64,000 nucleotides of DNA from Castellaniella sp. S9 (GCF_027257175.1 NZ_JAPFGD010000002.1:1-64000), one strand, 5' to 3'; counted from the stretch's first letter, positions 32,674-42,229 are shown. Notes: a model not told the origin generated them from the sequence alone. Translations and numbers: made by a program.

Positions 32674-33747
32674 TCAGCCCGTCGTCGTCGTCAGCGACCG
32701 GATCCGCTCGTACAGGTGCCGCGGAATGCTGACCTCGCCGGTCGCGAGGGTGCGCTGACGGGCCTCGTAGCGCCGCTGCGAGGGCAGCCGTGCGCCTTGG
32801 GCGATGATGGATTCGAAGAGCCCCTCGGCACGGTCGAAATGCTGGGCGCGCTCGGCGCCCAGGAACACGTCCGGGTCCAGCGCCACGATCAATTCCCCGT
32901 GCAGGGGCGTCAGCCCTGCGCCCTCGTCGACCTTGATCGATTCGGCGCTCAGCAGGTCGCCGAGCAGGGGGCCGGTGAGGAGTTCGACCATGGTGGACAG
33001 GGCCGAACCCTTGTGTCCGCCAAACGTGCGCAGCGCTCCTTTCAGGGCGGCCGTCGGATCGGAGGTGGGTTGGCCGTCGCTGTCCACCGCCCATTCCAGC
33101 GGGATGTCCTGGCCGGCAAGCGCGTGCATCTGGATGTCGCTGCGCGCGATCACGCTGGTGGCAAAGTCAAAGACATACGGTATGCCTTGAGGGCGCGGCC
33201 AGCCGAAGGCGATGGGATTGGTGCCGAAGGTCGGTTTGTTGCCGCCCTCGGGGGCCACGCAATTGACCCCCTGCGTCATGACCAGGCCGATCAGGCCGCG
33301 CTCGGTCAGGGCCTCGACCTCTGGCCAGAGGGCCGAGAAGTGATAGCAGTTCTTGATGGTCATGATCGCAACGCCGGTCTTGCGCGCCTTCTCGACCAGC
33401 ACGGGCAGACCGGTCTGGAAGCTGAGCAGGGAATAGCCAAATCTGGCGTCCATTTGCAACAAGGACGGCGACCGATCGTTGACGACCGGGACGGCGTCGC
33501 GCACGAGCGGGCCGCGGCGGATCAGCTGGACGGCCCCGGGCAGTTGATGAAAGCCGTGGGAATGGCATTCATCGCGTTGGGCCAGGGCCATGGCCTCGAT
33601 CACGGTTTCAGTGTGCTCCGGCGAGAGCCCATTGGCGAGCAGCGCCTCGACCCCCATCTGGCGCAGTGTCTCCAGGGGCAGGCTGATTCGGGCGTCCGCG
33701 TCGGGGCCATTCCGATCCGCGTGTTTTTTTTCTGGGAGAGGATTCAT
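32674..33747 (-). CDS. Ldh-family (malate/L-lactate/ureidoglycolate type) dehydrogenase
   Basis: The 357-residue NAD(P)-dependent oxidoreductase has the type-2 malate/lactate dehydrogenase features: DECHSHGFHQLP, KNCYHFSALWP with the catalytic His, GTNPIAFGWP and HKGSALSTMVELLTG. The ATG at 33747 overlaps the MaoC stop (ATGA). It oxidises a 2-hydroxy acid. It is the last gene of the nine-gene operon starting at 42004. Confidence 0.85.
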   Translation of the reverse strand: MNPLPEKKHADRNGPDADARISLPLETLRQMGVEALLANGLSPEHTETVIEAMALAQRDECHSHGFHQLPGAVQLIRRGPLVRDAVPVVNDRSPSLLQMDARFGYSLLSFQTGLPVLVEKARKTGVAIMTIKNCYHFSALWPEVEALTERGLIGLVMTQGVNCVAPEGGNKPTFGTNPIAFGWPRPQGIPYVFDFATSVIARSDIQMHALAGQDIPLEWAVDSDGQPTSDPTAALKGALRTFGGHKGSALSTMVELLTGPLLGDLLSAESIKVDEGAGLTPLHGELIVALDPDVFLGAERAQHFDRAEGLFESIIAQGARLPSQRRYEARQRTLATGEVSIPRHLYERIRSLTTTTG

Positions 33748-34199
33748 GTCTTGAACTCCAGTTCCTTGAGGGCCGATTGGCCCGTCAGCACGCACTGGCC
33801 ATCCTGCTTGTGTACGGTGGTGTGGATGACGATGATGCGCTTGGCGGGCTTCTTGTCGACGACTTTCAGTTCGATCGTCAAGGTGTCCCCGATGTGGACG
33901 GGACCGCTGAAGCGCAGATCCTGCCCGACGTACACAAAACCTGCACCCGTCAGGCGCGTGTGCGCCGTCGAGATCAGCGCGCCGGTGAACAAGCCATGGA
34001 CGACACGGTGGCCGAATACGGTCCGCGAGGCGAAGTCCTCATCCATGTGCAGCGGGTTGTTGTCGCCCGACAAGGCCTCGAATACGCCGACGTCGACCGC
34101 GGTGACGGTTCGGCTCAGTGTGTACTGGCGGCCGATCTCGATGTCGTCGAATCCGAGCATGGCGGCCTGCTGGCCTGCGGGTTGCGTGCTGGTCGTCAT
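33744..34199 (-). CDS. MaoC-family hydratase (downstream copy)
   Basis: The 151-residue hot-dog protein has ALSGDNNPLHMDEDFA (catalytic Asp/His) and HGLFTGALIS. It hydrates a 2-enoyl-CoA or similar. The operon carries a second MaoC gene at 37388, so two different enoyl-CoA intermediates, or a heteromeric hydratase, are likely. Confidence 0.85.
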   Translation of the reverse strand: MTTSTQPAGQQAAMLGFDDIEIGRQYTLSRTVTAVDVGVFEALSGDNNPLHMDEDFASRTVFGHRVVHGLFTGALISTAHTRLTGAGFVYVGQDLRFSGPVHIGDTLTIELKVVDKKPAKRIIVIHTTVHKQDGQCVLTGQSALKELEFKT

Positions 34200-34210
34200 G
34201 ACTGCTCCAC

Positions 34211-35404
34211 CTATTTTTCGGGGGTTGTGCGCAGTTGGGTGGCGCCCTCGGCGGCCAGGGCCTGGATGTCCTCGTCGCTGTAGCCGGCCTCGGCCAGGAC
34301 TTCGTGCGTGTGCTCGCCCAGTTGCGGAGGCGTGCGGCGCAGGGGCGGTGCCTTGCCATCGTACCGTACCGGATGGGCCAGGACACGGATGGTGCCCGCC
34401 CCGGGATAGTCGATCGGCAGGATGACCTCATTGTGCTGCACCTGGGGATCCACCTCGACTTGTTCGTACTCGTTGACGGGCGCATACCAGATGCCGTGGG
34501 TCTCGAACGTCTCCATCCAGTGCTCGGTGCTGCGCCGGCGCAGGGCGTCGCAGACGATGGCGTGCACCTCGTCGCGCTGTTCCATCGCGCCCCGCGGGCC
34601 GAAGTCCGCGAGTTCCGGCCGCTCGAGCGCAACCGCCAGGGTCTCCAGCGGCGAGATCGAGATCGCAATCCAATGGTCGGCCGTGCGGTAGGTGCCGTAC
34701 GGCGCGCCGTGAAAGCGGCTGCCCATCGCCGGGCTGCTGCGCTTCCACAGCGGCCCCTTGTTCATGTAATAGCAGAACGGTTCGATCTGCAGGTCCAGGG
34801 CGGCGTTCAACAGGTTGCTCTCGACGCGGGTGCCCTGGCCGGTGCGTTCGCGCTGATGCAGCGCGGCGAGTATGCCGAAGGCGGCCAGGCTGGCGGCGTG
34901 CTGGTCCACGATGGCCGAGCCGACGGGCACCGGGCCGGCCTCGCCGTCGCCCGAGAGCATCGTCAGCCCGCTCATGGCCTGCAGCAGCAGGTCCTGGCCC
35001 GGGCGTTTCAGATAGGGGCCCGAGGATCCATAGCCCGTGCACGAGCAATAGACGAGACGCGGGTTGATGGCCTTGAGCGCCTCGTAGCCGAGTCCGAGCT
35101 TGTCCATGACGCCCGGCCGGTAGTTCTCGACCAGCACATCGGCCTCGGCGGCCAGGCGCTGGGCGATTTCGAGGCCTTTCGGGTTGCGCAGGTCGAGGGT
35201 GATGCTGCGCTGGTTGCGGTTGGCCAGCATGAAAAAGACGCTGACGCCTTCGACGAAGGCGTCAAATCCCGCCCACTGACGCTCCCAGGCGCCTTGGGCG
35301 GGTTCGATCTTGATGACGTCCGCACCAATGTCGGCCAGCATCTGGACGGCCGACGGCCCTTGCAGGAAGTGCGTGAAACTGAGAACTTTGATGCCTTCTA
35401 TCAT
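34211..35404 (-). CDS. CaiB/BaiF family III CoA-transferase
   Basis: The 397-residue protein is a full-length family III CoA-transferase: ALDFGTHFLQGPSAVQMLADIGADVIKIE-like start (VLSFTHFLQGPSAVQMLADI), RNQRSITLDLRNPKG, and LKRPGQDLLLQAMSG with the catalytic Asp near residue 148. It moves CoA onto a carboxylic acid, often from succinyl-CoA, and so probably activates the substrate imported by the TRAP transporter of this operon. Confidence 0.9.
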   Translation of the reverse strand: MIEGIKVLSFTHFLQGPSAVQMLADIGADVIKIEPAQGAWERQWAGFDAFVEGVSVFFMLANRNQRSITLDLRNPKGLEIAQRLAAEADVLVENYRPGVMDKLGLGYEALKAINPRLVYCSCTGYGSSGPYLKRPGQDLLLQAMSGLTMLSGDGEAGPVPVGSAIVDQHAASLAAFGILAALHQRERTGQGTRVESNLLNAALDLQIEPFCYYMNKGPLWKRSSPAMGSRFHGAPYGTYRTADHWIAISISPLETLAVALERPELADFGPRGAMEQRDEVHAIVCDALRRRSTEHWMETFETHGIWYAPVNEYEQVEVDPQVQHNEVILPIDYPGAGTIRVLAHPVRYDGKAPPLRRTPPQLGEHTHEVLAEAGYSDEDIQALAAEGATQLRTTPEK

Positions 35405-35409
35405 GGCCT

Positions 35410-36576
35410 TCAGGTATCCATTTGGGAAAGAAGTTCGCGCGAGATGATCATGCGCTGGATCTCGGAGGTCCCCTCGACGATCTCTAGCACCTTGGCATCG
35501 CCAAAGGCCCTCGCGACCGGGTATTCAGTGATGATGCCATAGCCGCCGTGAATCTGTATGGCCTGGTGGGTGGCCTCCATGGCCTTCTCGGTGGCAAAGA
35601 GCTTTGCCATCGAGGCTTGTTGGGCAAACGGCCGACCTTGATCCCTGCGGGCCGCAGCGTCGTACAGCATCAGGCGCGCGGCATGAGCGTGAACTGCCAT
35701 GTCGGCCACCTTGAACTGCAGGGATTGGAAATCAGCGATGGGGCGTCCGAACGCCCGGCGCGTCTTCATGTAGGACAGCGAGCGGTCCAGCGATCCTTGC
35801 AGCAGACCCAGGGCCAGCGCGCCGATCAGGATGCGGCCGGTGCTGATCTGGGCCAATGTCTGGCGCAAGCCTGCGCCTTGTTCACCCAATAGATTATCGG
35901 CCGGAATCCGGCAATTGCGAAAGACGAGCTCGAATGTGCTGGAGGCCCGCCAGCCGATCTTGCGCAGCTTGCGGCCATACTCGAAACCCGGCGTGCCGTT
36001 GGGCACGATGAAGTTCGAGATCTCTTTGCGGCCGTTGTCGCGTGCGCCGGTGACGGCCGCGATCACGACAGGGCCGGTGACCTCGGTGCCGCTGTTGCTG
36101 ATGAAGGTCTTGGCGCCGTCGATGACCCACTCATTGCCCTCGCGTCGGGCGCGGGTCGAGATATTGGCGGCATCGGACCCTGCATCCGGTTCGGACAAGC
36201 CGATAGCGCCCACCTTGCGGCCATCCAGGATCGGGGCCAGGTATTGCTGCTTTTGTGCATCGGTGCCGTAATTGCTGAGCAAGCTGGCAACCGTGGAGTT
36301 CGCCATCAATGAGTTGGCGACCGCGCAGTCCACGCGTGCGAGCTCTTCCAGGACGATCGTAAAAGAGACCCAGTCGCCGTCACCGCCGCCGTACTCCTTG
36401 GGGTATGGCAGCCCCGTGAAGCCCAGTTCACCGGCCATTTTCCAGATCTCGTACGGAAATGCCTGGTCTTCCCAGAGGGTTTCGGATTGTGGGGCAATTT
36501 CGCGTTCCGCAAAACGCCTGACGGTGTCGCGAATGAGTTCGCGCTCGGAATCCAAATGGTTATCGTCGGTCATCAT
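35410..36576 (-). CDS. Acyl-CoA dehydrogenase
   Basis: The 388-residue flavoprotein has the family signatures GAIGLSEPDAGSDAANISTRA, GGYGIITEYPVARAFGDAKV and the active-site Glu in IVEGTSEIQRMI. GAGAG precedes the ATG at 36576; a second ATG follows directly. It dehydrogenates an acyl-CoA to the 2-enoyl-CoA, the step before the enoyl-CoA hydratase encoded upstream. Confidence 0.9.
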   Translation of the reverse strand: MMTDDNHLDSERELIRDTVRRFAEREIAPQSETLWEDQAFPYEIWKMAGELGFTGLPYPKEYGGGDGDWVSFTIVLEELARVDCAVANSLMANSTVASLLSNYGTDAQKQQYLAPILDGRKVGAIGLSEPDAGSDAANISTRARREGNEWVIDGAKTFISNSGTEVTGPVVIAAVTGARDNGRKEISNFIVPNGTPGFEYGRKLRKIGWRASSTFELVFRNCRIPADNLLGEQGAGLRQTLAQISTGRILIGALALGLLQGSLDRSLSYMKTRRAFGRPIADFQSLQFKVADMAVHAHAARLMLYDAAARRDQGRPFAQQASMAKLFATEKAMEATHQAIQIHGGYGIITEYPVARAFGDAKVLEIVEGTSEIQRMIISRELLSQMDT

Positions 36577-36596
36577 GGTTTCTCTCGGTAGTCGTT

Positions 36597-37382
36597 TTAC
36601 TTCGTTTTCTTGCGGCCTTGCTGCAGGAAAGCCTCCAGGCCGGCCAATGCATGTGGTGTTCCGAAGTTCGCCGTGTAGCATGCGGCCTCGAAATCCATGC
36701 CGGCTGCCAGGGGCAGTTCGCCGGCGCGTAGCACGGCCTGTTTGGCCATGCGCACGGCAAAGGGGTGGCCGTTGGTGAACAATGAGGCGAAGGCCAGTGT
36801 CTCGTCCTCGAGCGCATCGGGCGCGCAGACGCGACTGACCAGTCCCCAGGCTTCGCACTGGGCCATAGGGTATAACTGGCCCGACAGCACCATTTCCATG
36901 GCGTGGGCCATGCCCAATTTGGCGACGGCCAGTTGTGTGCCGCCCCAGCCGGGCAGGGTGTCCAGCCGGATTTCGGGGAAGCCGAAGACGGCCTTGCTGG
37001 AGGCGACGATAAAGTTGCATGCCAGGGCCAGCTCGAAGCCGCCGCCCAAGGCGTAGCCGCCCACCATCGCGATGGTGGGTTTGGGGGCTTCGTGCAGGCG
37101 CAGCATCAGACGCTGGCCACGGGCCATGTCTGCGTGGGCTTGCATGGCGTCCAGGCCGGCAAGGCGTGAAATATCGTTGCCGGCAGAGAACGCCTTGCCG
37201 CCCGCACCGGCAAGGACGATGGCCTTGGTGGCGTCGTCCTCACAGGCTTCGGATACGGCAATTTCCAATTGATCCAGCAGCTCGTTCGAAAAGGCGTTGA
37301 GCTTTTCGGGGCGGTTCAGCGTAATGACGCGAACCGCCCCGCGCTGGTTGATGAGCACAGGGGCGGTTGTCGAGCTTGACAT
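36597..37382 (-). CDS. Enoyl-CoA hydratase/isomerase
   Basis: The 261-residue crotonase-fold protein has the oxyanion-hole segments GAGGKAFSAGNDISRL and GYALGGGFELALACNFIVAS and the FPEIRLDTLPGWGGTQ block with the usual acidic positions. It belongs to the beta-oxidation part of the operon. It starts 6 bases after the MaoC stop. Confidence 0.9.
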   Translation of the reverse strand: MSSSTTAPVLINQRGAVRVITLNRPEKLNAFSNELLDQLEIAVSEACEDDATKAIVLAGAGGKAFSAGNDISRLAGLDAMQAHADMARGQRLMLRLHEAPKPTIAMVGGYALGGGFELALACNFIVASSKAVFGFPEIRLDTLPGWGGTQLAVAKLGMAHAMEMVLSGQLYPMAQCEAWGLVSRVCAPDALEDETLAFASLFTNGHPFAVRMAKQAVLRAGELPLAAGMDFEAACYTANFGTPHALAGLEAFLQQGRKKTK

Positions 37383-37387
37383 GGCGG

Positions 37388-37813
37388 TCAGAGCACCTTG
37401 AGGTAAGTCTTGCCCTGGGTCACCACCGTTCCATCTTGGTTGGTGACAGTGGCCTCGAAGATGCAGGTATTGCGGTCTTCGTCCTTTTCGATCAGGGTGA
37501 GCTTTGCGGTCACGGTGTCGCCGATGTAGACCGGCGCCTTGAAGGTCACGTCGTACCGATACGAGACCCCGCCGGGATCGGGCGCCTTGGCCGCCATGTA
37601 GCCCATGACCGTGGAGATGAACCCCACGGACAGGGCGCCTTGGGCGATGCGCCGACCGAACTGCGTCTGCTTGGCCTGCACCTCATTGAGGTGCACGCCG
37701 TAGAAATCCCCGACGATTCCGGCAAAGCCGTAGACATCATATTCGGACACTGTCTTGGCAAAATCCGCCGTGTCGCCGATTGCATAGCAATCCATGTGGG
37801 GGCGCTTCGCCAT
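37388..37813 (-). CDS. MaoC-family hydratase (upstream copy)
   Basis: The 141-residue protein has the hot-dog core IVGDFYGVHLNEVQAKQTQF, where the usual Asp-x4-His catalytic pair is visible, and GALSVGFISTVMGYMAAK. It starts 3 bases after the dctP stop. It is distinct from the 151-residue copy at the operon end. Confidence 0.8.
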   Translation of the reverse strand: MAKRPHMDCYAIGDTADFAKTVSEYDVYGFAGIVGDFYGVHLNEVQAKQTQFGRRIAQGALSVGFISTVMGYMAAKAPDPGGVSYRYDVTFKAPVYIGDTVTAKLTLIEKDEDRNTCIFEATVTNQDGTVVTQGKTYLKVL

Positions 37814-37815
37814 GT

Positions 37816-38799
37816 TTACTGCTCCTTCGCTTTCTGAACTTCGTCGTACAGAGCCTGGCCGTTCGGGATGTCCTTGAGCAGGGCTTCGACGACCGGCGCG
37901 CTGGCTTCCTTGAGCGTGCTGAGATCGGTCTCGACGACCGTCACGCCGGCGGCCTTCATCTGCTCGATGGAATCCGCGTAGGACTTCTTGTAATAGTCGC
38001 GGCCGTGGGCGAGGGCCTCCGTCGCGGATTCCTGGATGATCTTCTGGTGCTCAGGAGAGAGCTTGTCCCACTTTGCCTTGGAGATGATCAGCAGGGCGGG
38101 CAGGTAGTGCACCTTGGTCAGGTTGTAGTATTTCGACACCTCGATGAACTTGTCCATGACGAACTGGTCGGGCGAGGTGTCGCCGCCGTCGACCACGCCT
38201 TGTTGCAGCGACAGGTACACGTCCCCGTAGGCCATGGGCGTGGGCAGGGAACCCAGGGCCCGGTAGGTCTCGACGTAGCCGGGCGACTGCATGACGCGCA
38301 GCTTCTTGCCTTCCATGTCGGCTTTGCTGTTGATGGGGCCGGCCGAGAACACGTTGCGTTCCATCAGCGACAGGAAGCCCAGGCCCACGAGCTTGTACTG
38401 CGGCAGCATGTCGAGGAAGGTCTGGCCGACTGGGCCCGACATCACCTTGTTGCCTTGCTCGAAGCTGTCGAACAGGTAGGGAATATCGAACAGGCTGTAT
38501 TCCTTGATGGTGTTGGTCAGCGGGGCCTGTGCGGTGATGAGCATGTCCTGGACGCCCGAGCGCGCCGCCTGGATCATCTTGACCTCGCCGCCCAACTGGG
38601 ACTGGGGGAACACATTGATCGTGATCTCGCCGTTGGATTTCTGCTTGGCGAGCTCGGCCATGCGCTCGCTGGTGGCCTGATAGTGGCTATCGGGGGCCAG
38701 CGTATGGCCCAGATTCAGCGTGACGGCCGCCATGGCGCCGGAGGCCGAGAGGGCGGCAAGCGAGGTGAAAGTGGCCAGTGCAATGGTCTTGAGTTGCAT
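37816..38799 (-). CDS. dctP: TRAP transporter substrate-binding protein DctP
   Basis: The 327-residue exported protein starts MQLKTIALATFTSLAALSAS with a signal peptide ending near AMA. Family markers are LNLGHTLAPDSHYQATSERM, GVVDGGDTSPDQF with the conserved region before the ligand Arg, and KLRVMQSPGYVETYRALG. It captures an organic acid in the periplasm. The dctM and dctQ genes lie directly upstream. Confidence 0.9.
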   Translation of the reverse strand: MQLKTIALATFTSLAALSASGAMAAVTLNLGHTLAPDSHYQATSERMAELAKQKSNGEITINVFPQSQLGGEVKMIQAARSGVQDMLITAQAPLTNTIKEYSLFDIPYLFDSFEQGNKVMSGPVGQTFLDMLPQYKLVGLGFLSLMERNVFSAGPINSKADMEGKKLRVMQSPGYVETYRALGSLPTPMAYGDVYLSLQQGVVDGGDTSPDQFVMDKFIEVSKYYNLTKVHYLPALLIISKAKWDKLSPEHQKIIQESATEALAHGRDYYKKSYADSIEQMKAAGVTVVETDLSTLKEASAPVVEALLKDIPNGQALYDEVQKAKEQ

Positions 38800-38864
38800 G
38801 GATAAAGTCTCCGTTGTAGTACTCGAGTGGGGTTGAGGGAGGAGGTGATCTGTAGCGGCACGCA

Positions 38865-40136
38865 TCAGTGCATCCAGGTCGTCAAGGCAGGCACGTAGCT
38901 GATGATCAGGATATTGACCACCAGGACGCCCAGGAACATCAGCAGCGGCCTCATCAACTGCTCGAGGCGCACGTTGGCTACCTGGCAGACGACAAAGAGA
39001 TTGATGCCGACCGGGGGCGTCACCATGCCGACCGCCAGGTTGACGATCATGATCGCGCCGAAGTGGATCGGATCGATGCCGAACTGGATCGCCGCGGGTG
39101 CCAGGATCGGTGCAAGGATGATGATCGCCGCCAGGGTTTCCATCAGCATGCCGACGACGAACAGGGACAGGTTGACCAGCAGCAGGAAAAAGATGGGGCT
39201 GTCCGACGCGCTGGTCAGGTAGTGGCCGAGCTTGTGCGGCACCTGGTTCATGGTCAGGATGTAGGCAAAGATCGCCGCGAAGGCCACGATCATCAGGATG
39301 ATCGCCGAGGTCACCGCCGAGCGACCGAACACGTCCAGCAATTGGCTCCATTTCAGCTCGCGGTAGACGAACAGGCCGATGAACAGCGCATACAGCGCGG
39401 CCACGACGGCGGCTTCGGTCGTCGTGAACAGGCCGCCGTAGATGCCGCCCAGGATGATGACCGGCATCATGACCGCCAGCGACGCCTCGACAGAGGCGCG
39501 GCCCACGTTGCGGAACCATTCCCTGAAGGTGATCTTCTGCACGGCGTCGAAGCCCACCAGCCGGGCGCGCACCCAGACGACGGCCATGAGCGACAGCCCG
39601 ATCATGATGCCCGGGAAAATGCCCGCCAGGAACAGCGAGGCGACGGACACGTTGGCCGACAGCGCATAGACGATCATGGGGATGGACGGCGGCAGGATTA
39701 CGCCCAGCTCACCGGACGAGGCGGTGATCGCCGCCGCGAAATTGCGCGGATAGCCTTTCTTTTCCATGGCCGGGATCAGCGTGGAGCCGATCGCCGCGGT
39801 GGTTGCGGACGAGGACCCCGACATGGTCGAGAAGAACATCGTGCTGAGCACCACGACCGAGCCCAGGCCGCCCCGCACCCAGCCGACGATGGCGTTGGCC
39901 AGGTTGACCAGCCGCTGGGCGATGCCGCCGGACTGCATCAGGTTGCCGGCCAGCACGAAGAAGGGGATGGCCATCAGGCTGAACGAGTCCAGGGCCTCGA
40001 ATGCGCTCTGGGCGAGGATCAGCAGCGGGATGTCCTGGGTTTGCAGGGCAATGACCGAGGACAGCCCGAGCGTCACCGCGACGGGCATGCTGACCGCCAG
40101 GAAGGCGACGAATCCAATCATCAGTATCGAGATCAT
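38865..40136 (-). CDS. dctM: TRAP transporter large permease DctM
   Basis: The 423-residue membrane protein has 11-12 helices and the DctM signature segments LMAIPFFVLAGNLMQSGG, GSSSATTAAIGSTLIPAMEKKGYPRNFAAAITASSGELGVILPPSIPMI and PVGINLFVVCQVA. It uses the sodium gradient to move the ligand across the inner membrane. Its start overlaps the dctQ stop by four bases. Confidence 0.95.
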   Translation of the reverse strand: MISILMIGFVAFLAVSMPVAVTLGLSSVIALQTQDIPLLILAQSAFEALDSFSLMAIPFFVLAGNLMQSGGIAQRLVNLANAIVGWVRGGLGSVVVLSTMFFSTMSGSSSATTAAIGSTLIPAMEKKGYPRNFAAAITASSGELGVILPPSIPMIVYALSANVSVASLFLAGIFPGIMIGLSLMAVVWVRARLVGFDAVQKITFREWFRNVGRASVEASLAVMMPVIILGGIYGGLFTTTEAAVVAALYALFIGLFVYRELKWSQLLDVFGRSAVTSAIILMIVAFAAIFAYILTMNQVPHKLGHYLTSASDSPIFFLLLVNLSLFVVGMLMETLAAIIILAPILAPAAIQFGIDPIHFGAIMIVNLAVGMVTPPVGINLFVVCQVANVRLEQLMRPLLMFLGVLVVNILIISYVPALTTWMH

Positions 40137-40759
40137 GCGCGCGCCTCCGCCTTCGCTGCGTTGTCCATGCTTGCCAGCGCCGACTCCAGTTCATCGTCAA
40201 TGGCGGCGTGCCGGATGTCCTTTCCGTTGATGCGCGCCTCGAGGATCAAGGCCAGGGTATTGATGATCAGCAGCACCCCGCCGACCGTCATCGACGCGTG
40301 CAGATAAGTCAGCGGCATCTGCAGCACGGGCGAGTTCTGCGACTCGCCGAACTCGATCCATTCCAGCCCCACCCAGCACAGCACGCCATAGAACACCAGC
40401 GACAGGGCGTGTGCGAGGTACTTGAGCGAACGGCCGAGGACCGCGGGCAGGTAGGTGACCAGGGCCTCGACCCCGATCAGCTTGCCGCTGCGCGCGGCGA
40501 CCGCCCCGCCCACGAACACGGACCAGATCATGAGATAGCGCGAAACTTCCTCGGTCCAGGATGCGCGGATATGGAGGTCCATGTGTGAAAACACGAAGCG
40601 CACCAGGATGCCGAGCGTCACGGACAGCACCATCGCCACCAGTGCCAGGCCGCACAGCTTGACCAGCCCCTTGTTCATGATGTCCACGGCGCGCAGCAGG
40701 CGTCGGCCGCATTCATGCCTGCGCATTGGATCAGGCGCCATTTCGCTGGCGGCTTGCAT
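40133..40759 (-). CDS. dctQ: TRAP transporter small permease DctQ
   Basis: The 208-residue protein has four helices and the DctQ feature RASWTEEVSRYLMIWSVFVGGAVAAR. The N-terminal 28 residues before MNKGLVKLCGLALVAM are hydrophilic and may not be translated; a start at the internal ATG is possible. It forms the transporter with DctM. Confidence 0.85.
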   Translation of the reverse strand: MQAASEMAPDPMRRHECGRRLLRAVDIMNKGLVKLCGLALVAMVLSVTLGILVRFVFSHMDLHIRASWTEEVSRYLMIWSVFVGGAVAARSGKLIGVEALVTYLPAVLGRSLKYLAHALSLVFYGVLCWVGLEWIEFGESQNSPVLQMPLTYLHASMTVGGVLLIINTLALILEARINGKDIRHAAIDDELESALASMDNAAKAEARA

Positions 40760-40810
40760 GGTTTGTCTCCTGTATTGTCTTCAATAGGGTCTCCGGTCGG
40801 GCTTGTGTCA

Positions 40811-42004
40811 TCATCTGCGATCCACGGCGATGCCGCGGCGCGCCAGGTTGCCATAGAGCGCGCGGATGCCGAAGGTCCAGGGTGGGATCCGGTTGGACCG
40901 CTGGACTTCGTTGACCAGCGCCCCCAGCAGCGGCGACGAGATCGTGACGATGTCGCCCAGGTGGTGCGTGAAGCCGGCGCCGGGGGTGCCGCGGTCGGTG
41001 ATGGGCGAGAACATCGTTCCCAGGAACAGCATGAAGCCGTCCGGATACTGGTGATGGTCGCCGTAGGCCTGGTTGACGAGGTCCAGCGGGTCGCGGCTGA
41101 TCTGATTCATGTGGCTGACCGCCTGCAGCCGGAAATTCTCCGGCCCCTCGATCAGCAGCGACACCTCGGCCTCGCGCACCGAGTCGATGGTGAAATGTTC
41201 GTCGAACAGGCGGATGAAGGGGCCGATCACGCACGAACCGTTGTTGTCCTTGGCGCGGCCCAGCAAGAGCGCGCTGCGGCCCTCGATGTCGCGCAGATTG
41301 ACGTCATTGCCCAGGGTTGCGCCTTTGGCGCGGCCCTGGCTATCGACGGCCAGCACGATCTCGGGCTCGGGATTGTTCCATTCCGAATCGGGGTGCAGGC
41401 CGATGTGCTGGCCCATGCCGATGGACGCCATGGGCGGGGCCTTTGAGAAAATCTCGGCGTCCGGCCCGATGGCCACCTCCAGGTACTGCGACCATTCGCC
41501 GCGGCGGATGAGTTCTTCCTTGAGCTGCTTGGCGCTGTCCGAGCCGGGCTTGACGGCGGACAGCTCGGTGCCGATCGCTTGCTGCAGCGATTCCCGGATG
41601 GCGTTGGCGCGCTCGGCATTGCCGCCCGCCTTTTCCTCGATCAGGCGCTCGAGCAGGCTGACCATGAAGGTCACGCCCGAGGCCTTGACGACCTGGAGGT
41701 CGCAGGGCGCGCACAGGACCGCAGCCCCGGCGGCGGTTCGCCGGTCGAGGCTGGCGCGGATCAGGTCCTCGACCGAGCCGATCGGCGTGCCGCGCAGGCT
41801 GCGGACGTACCCGGCGCAGTCGTCGCGGTCCAGCAGGTCGGCCATGGTGGGCGCATCCGTCGAGATGTCGAATACCTGGCCGTCTCTCACGACCACCACG
41901 CTGGGGCCGTCATCGGGCTCGGGGCGCCACACCCTGCCCACCAGCAGCGCCCGGTCCAGGTCCGCGGGCAAATGGCTGACTTTGTTCATGGTCTCGGTGT
42001 CCAT
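40811..42004 (-). CDS. Fumarylacetoacetate hydrolase (FAH)-family protein
   Basis: The 397-residue protein matches the FAH fold of the 2-keto-3-deoxy-sugar-acid dehydratase type. Metal-site motifs are visible: EPEIVLAVDSQG and GNDVNLRDIEGRSALLLGRAKDNN. FAH-family members cleave C-C bonds or dehydrate 2-oxo acids. As first gene of the IclR-controlled operon, with a GH88 hydrolase in the same regulon, it may act on a sugar acid. An alternative start is the ATG at 41989. Confidence 0.8.
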   Translation of the reverse strand: MDTETMNKVSHLPADLDRALLVGRVWRPEPDDGPSVVVVRDGQVFDISTDAPTMADLLDRDDCAGYVRSLRGTPIGSVEDLIRASLDRRTAAGAAVLCAPCDLQVVKASGVTFMVSLLERLIEEKAGGNAERANAIRESLQQAIGTELSAVKPGSDSAKQLKEELIRRGEWSQYLEVAIGPDAEIFSKAPPMASIGMGQHIGLHPDSEWNNPEPEIVLAVDSQGRAKGATLGNDVNLRDIEGRSALLLGRAKDNNGSCVIGPFIRLFDEHFTIDSVREAEVSLLIEGPENFRLQAVSHMNQISRDPLDLVNQAYGDHHQYPDGFMLFLGTMFSPITDRGTPGAGFTHHLGDIVTISSPLLGALVNEVQRSNRIPPWTFGIRALYGNLARRGIAVDRR

Positions 42005-42051
42005 CGTTGACTATCGGGAAACGGGGCCAGTCTACCGACACGATCCAAAAT

Positions 42052-42067
42052 GAACAATCTACTGTTT
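42052..42067. promoter_or_regulatory. IclR operator candidate (site 2)
   Basis: GAACAATCTACTGTTT at 42052-42067 matches the palindrome at 31221-31236 at 14 of 16 positions. It lies about 50 bases before the start of the FAH gene, where a repressor or activator would act on the operon promoter. Confidence 0.55.
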
Positions 42068-42229
42068 TTATTTCTAATATGTTGGAATTTAGGCGGCAGG
42101 CACCCGATATCGGAAAGCGGTCTTTTTCAACTACACCAATCACAATGGTGATACTATGTAACAAAAGAAGCCTGTCCCCCCAAGGAAGCCATCGCCGCCG
42201 GCACAGGGCGGCCATCATGCGAGGGTCCG

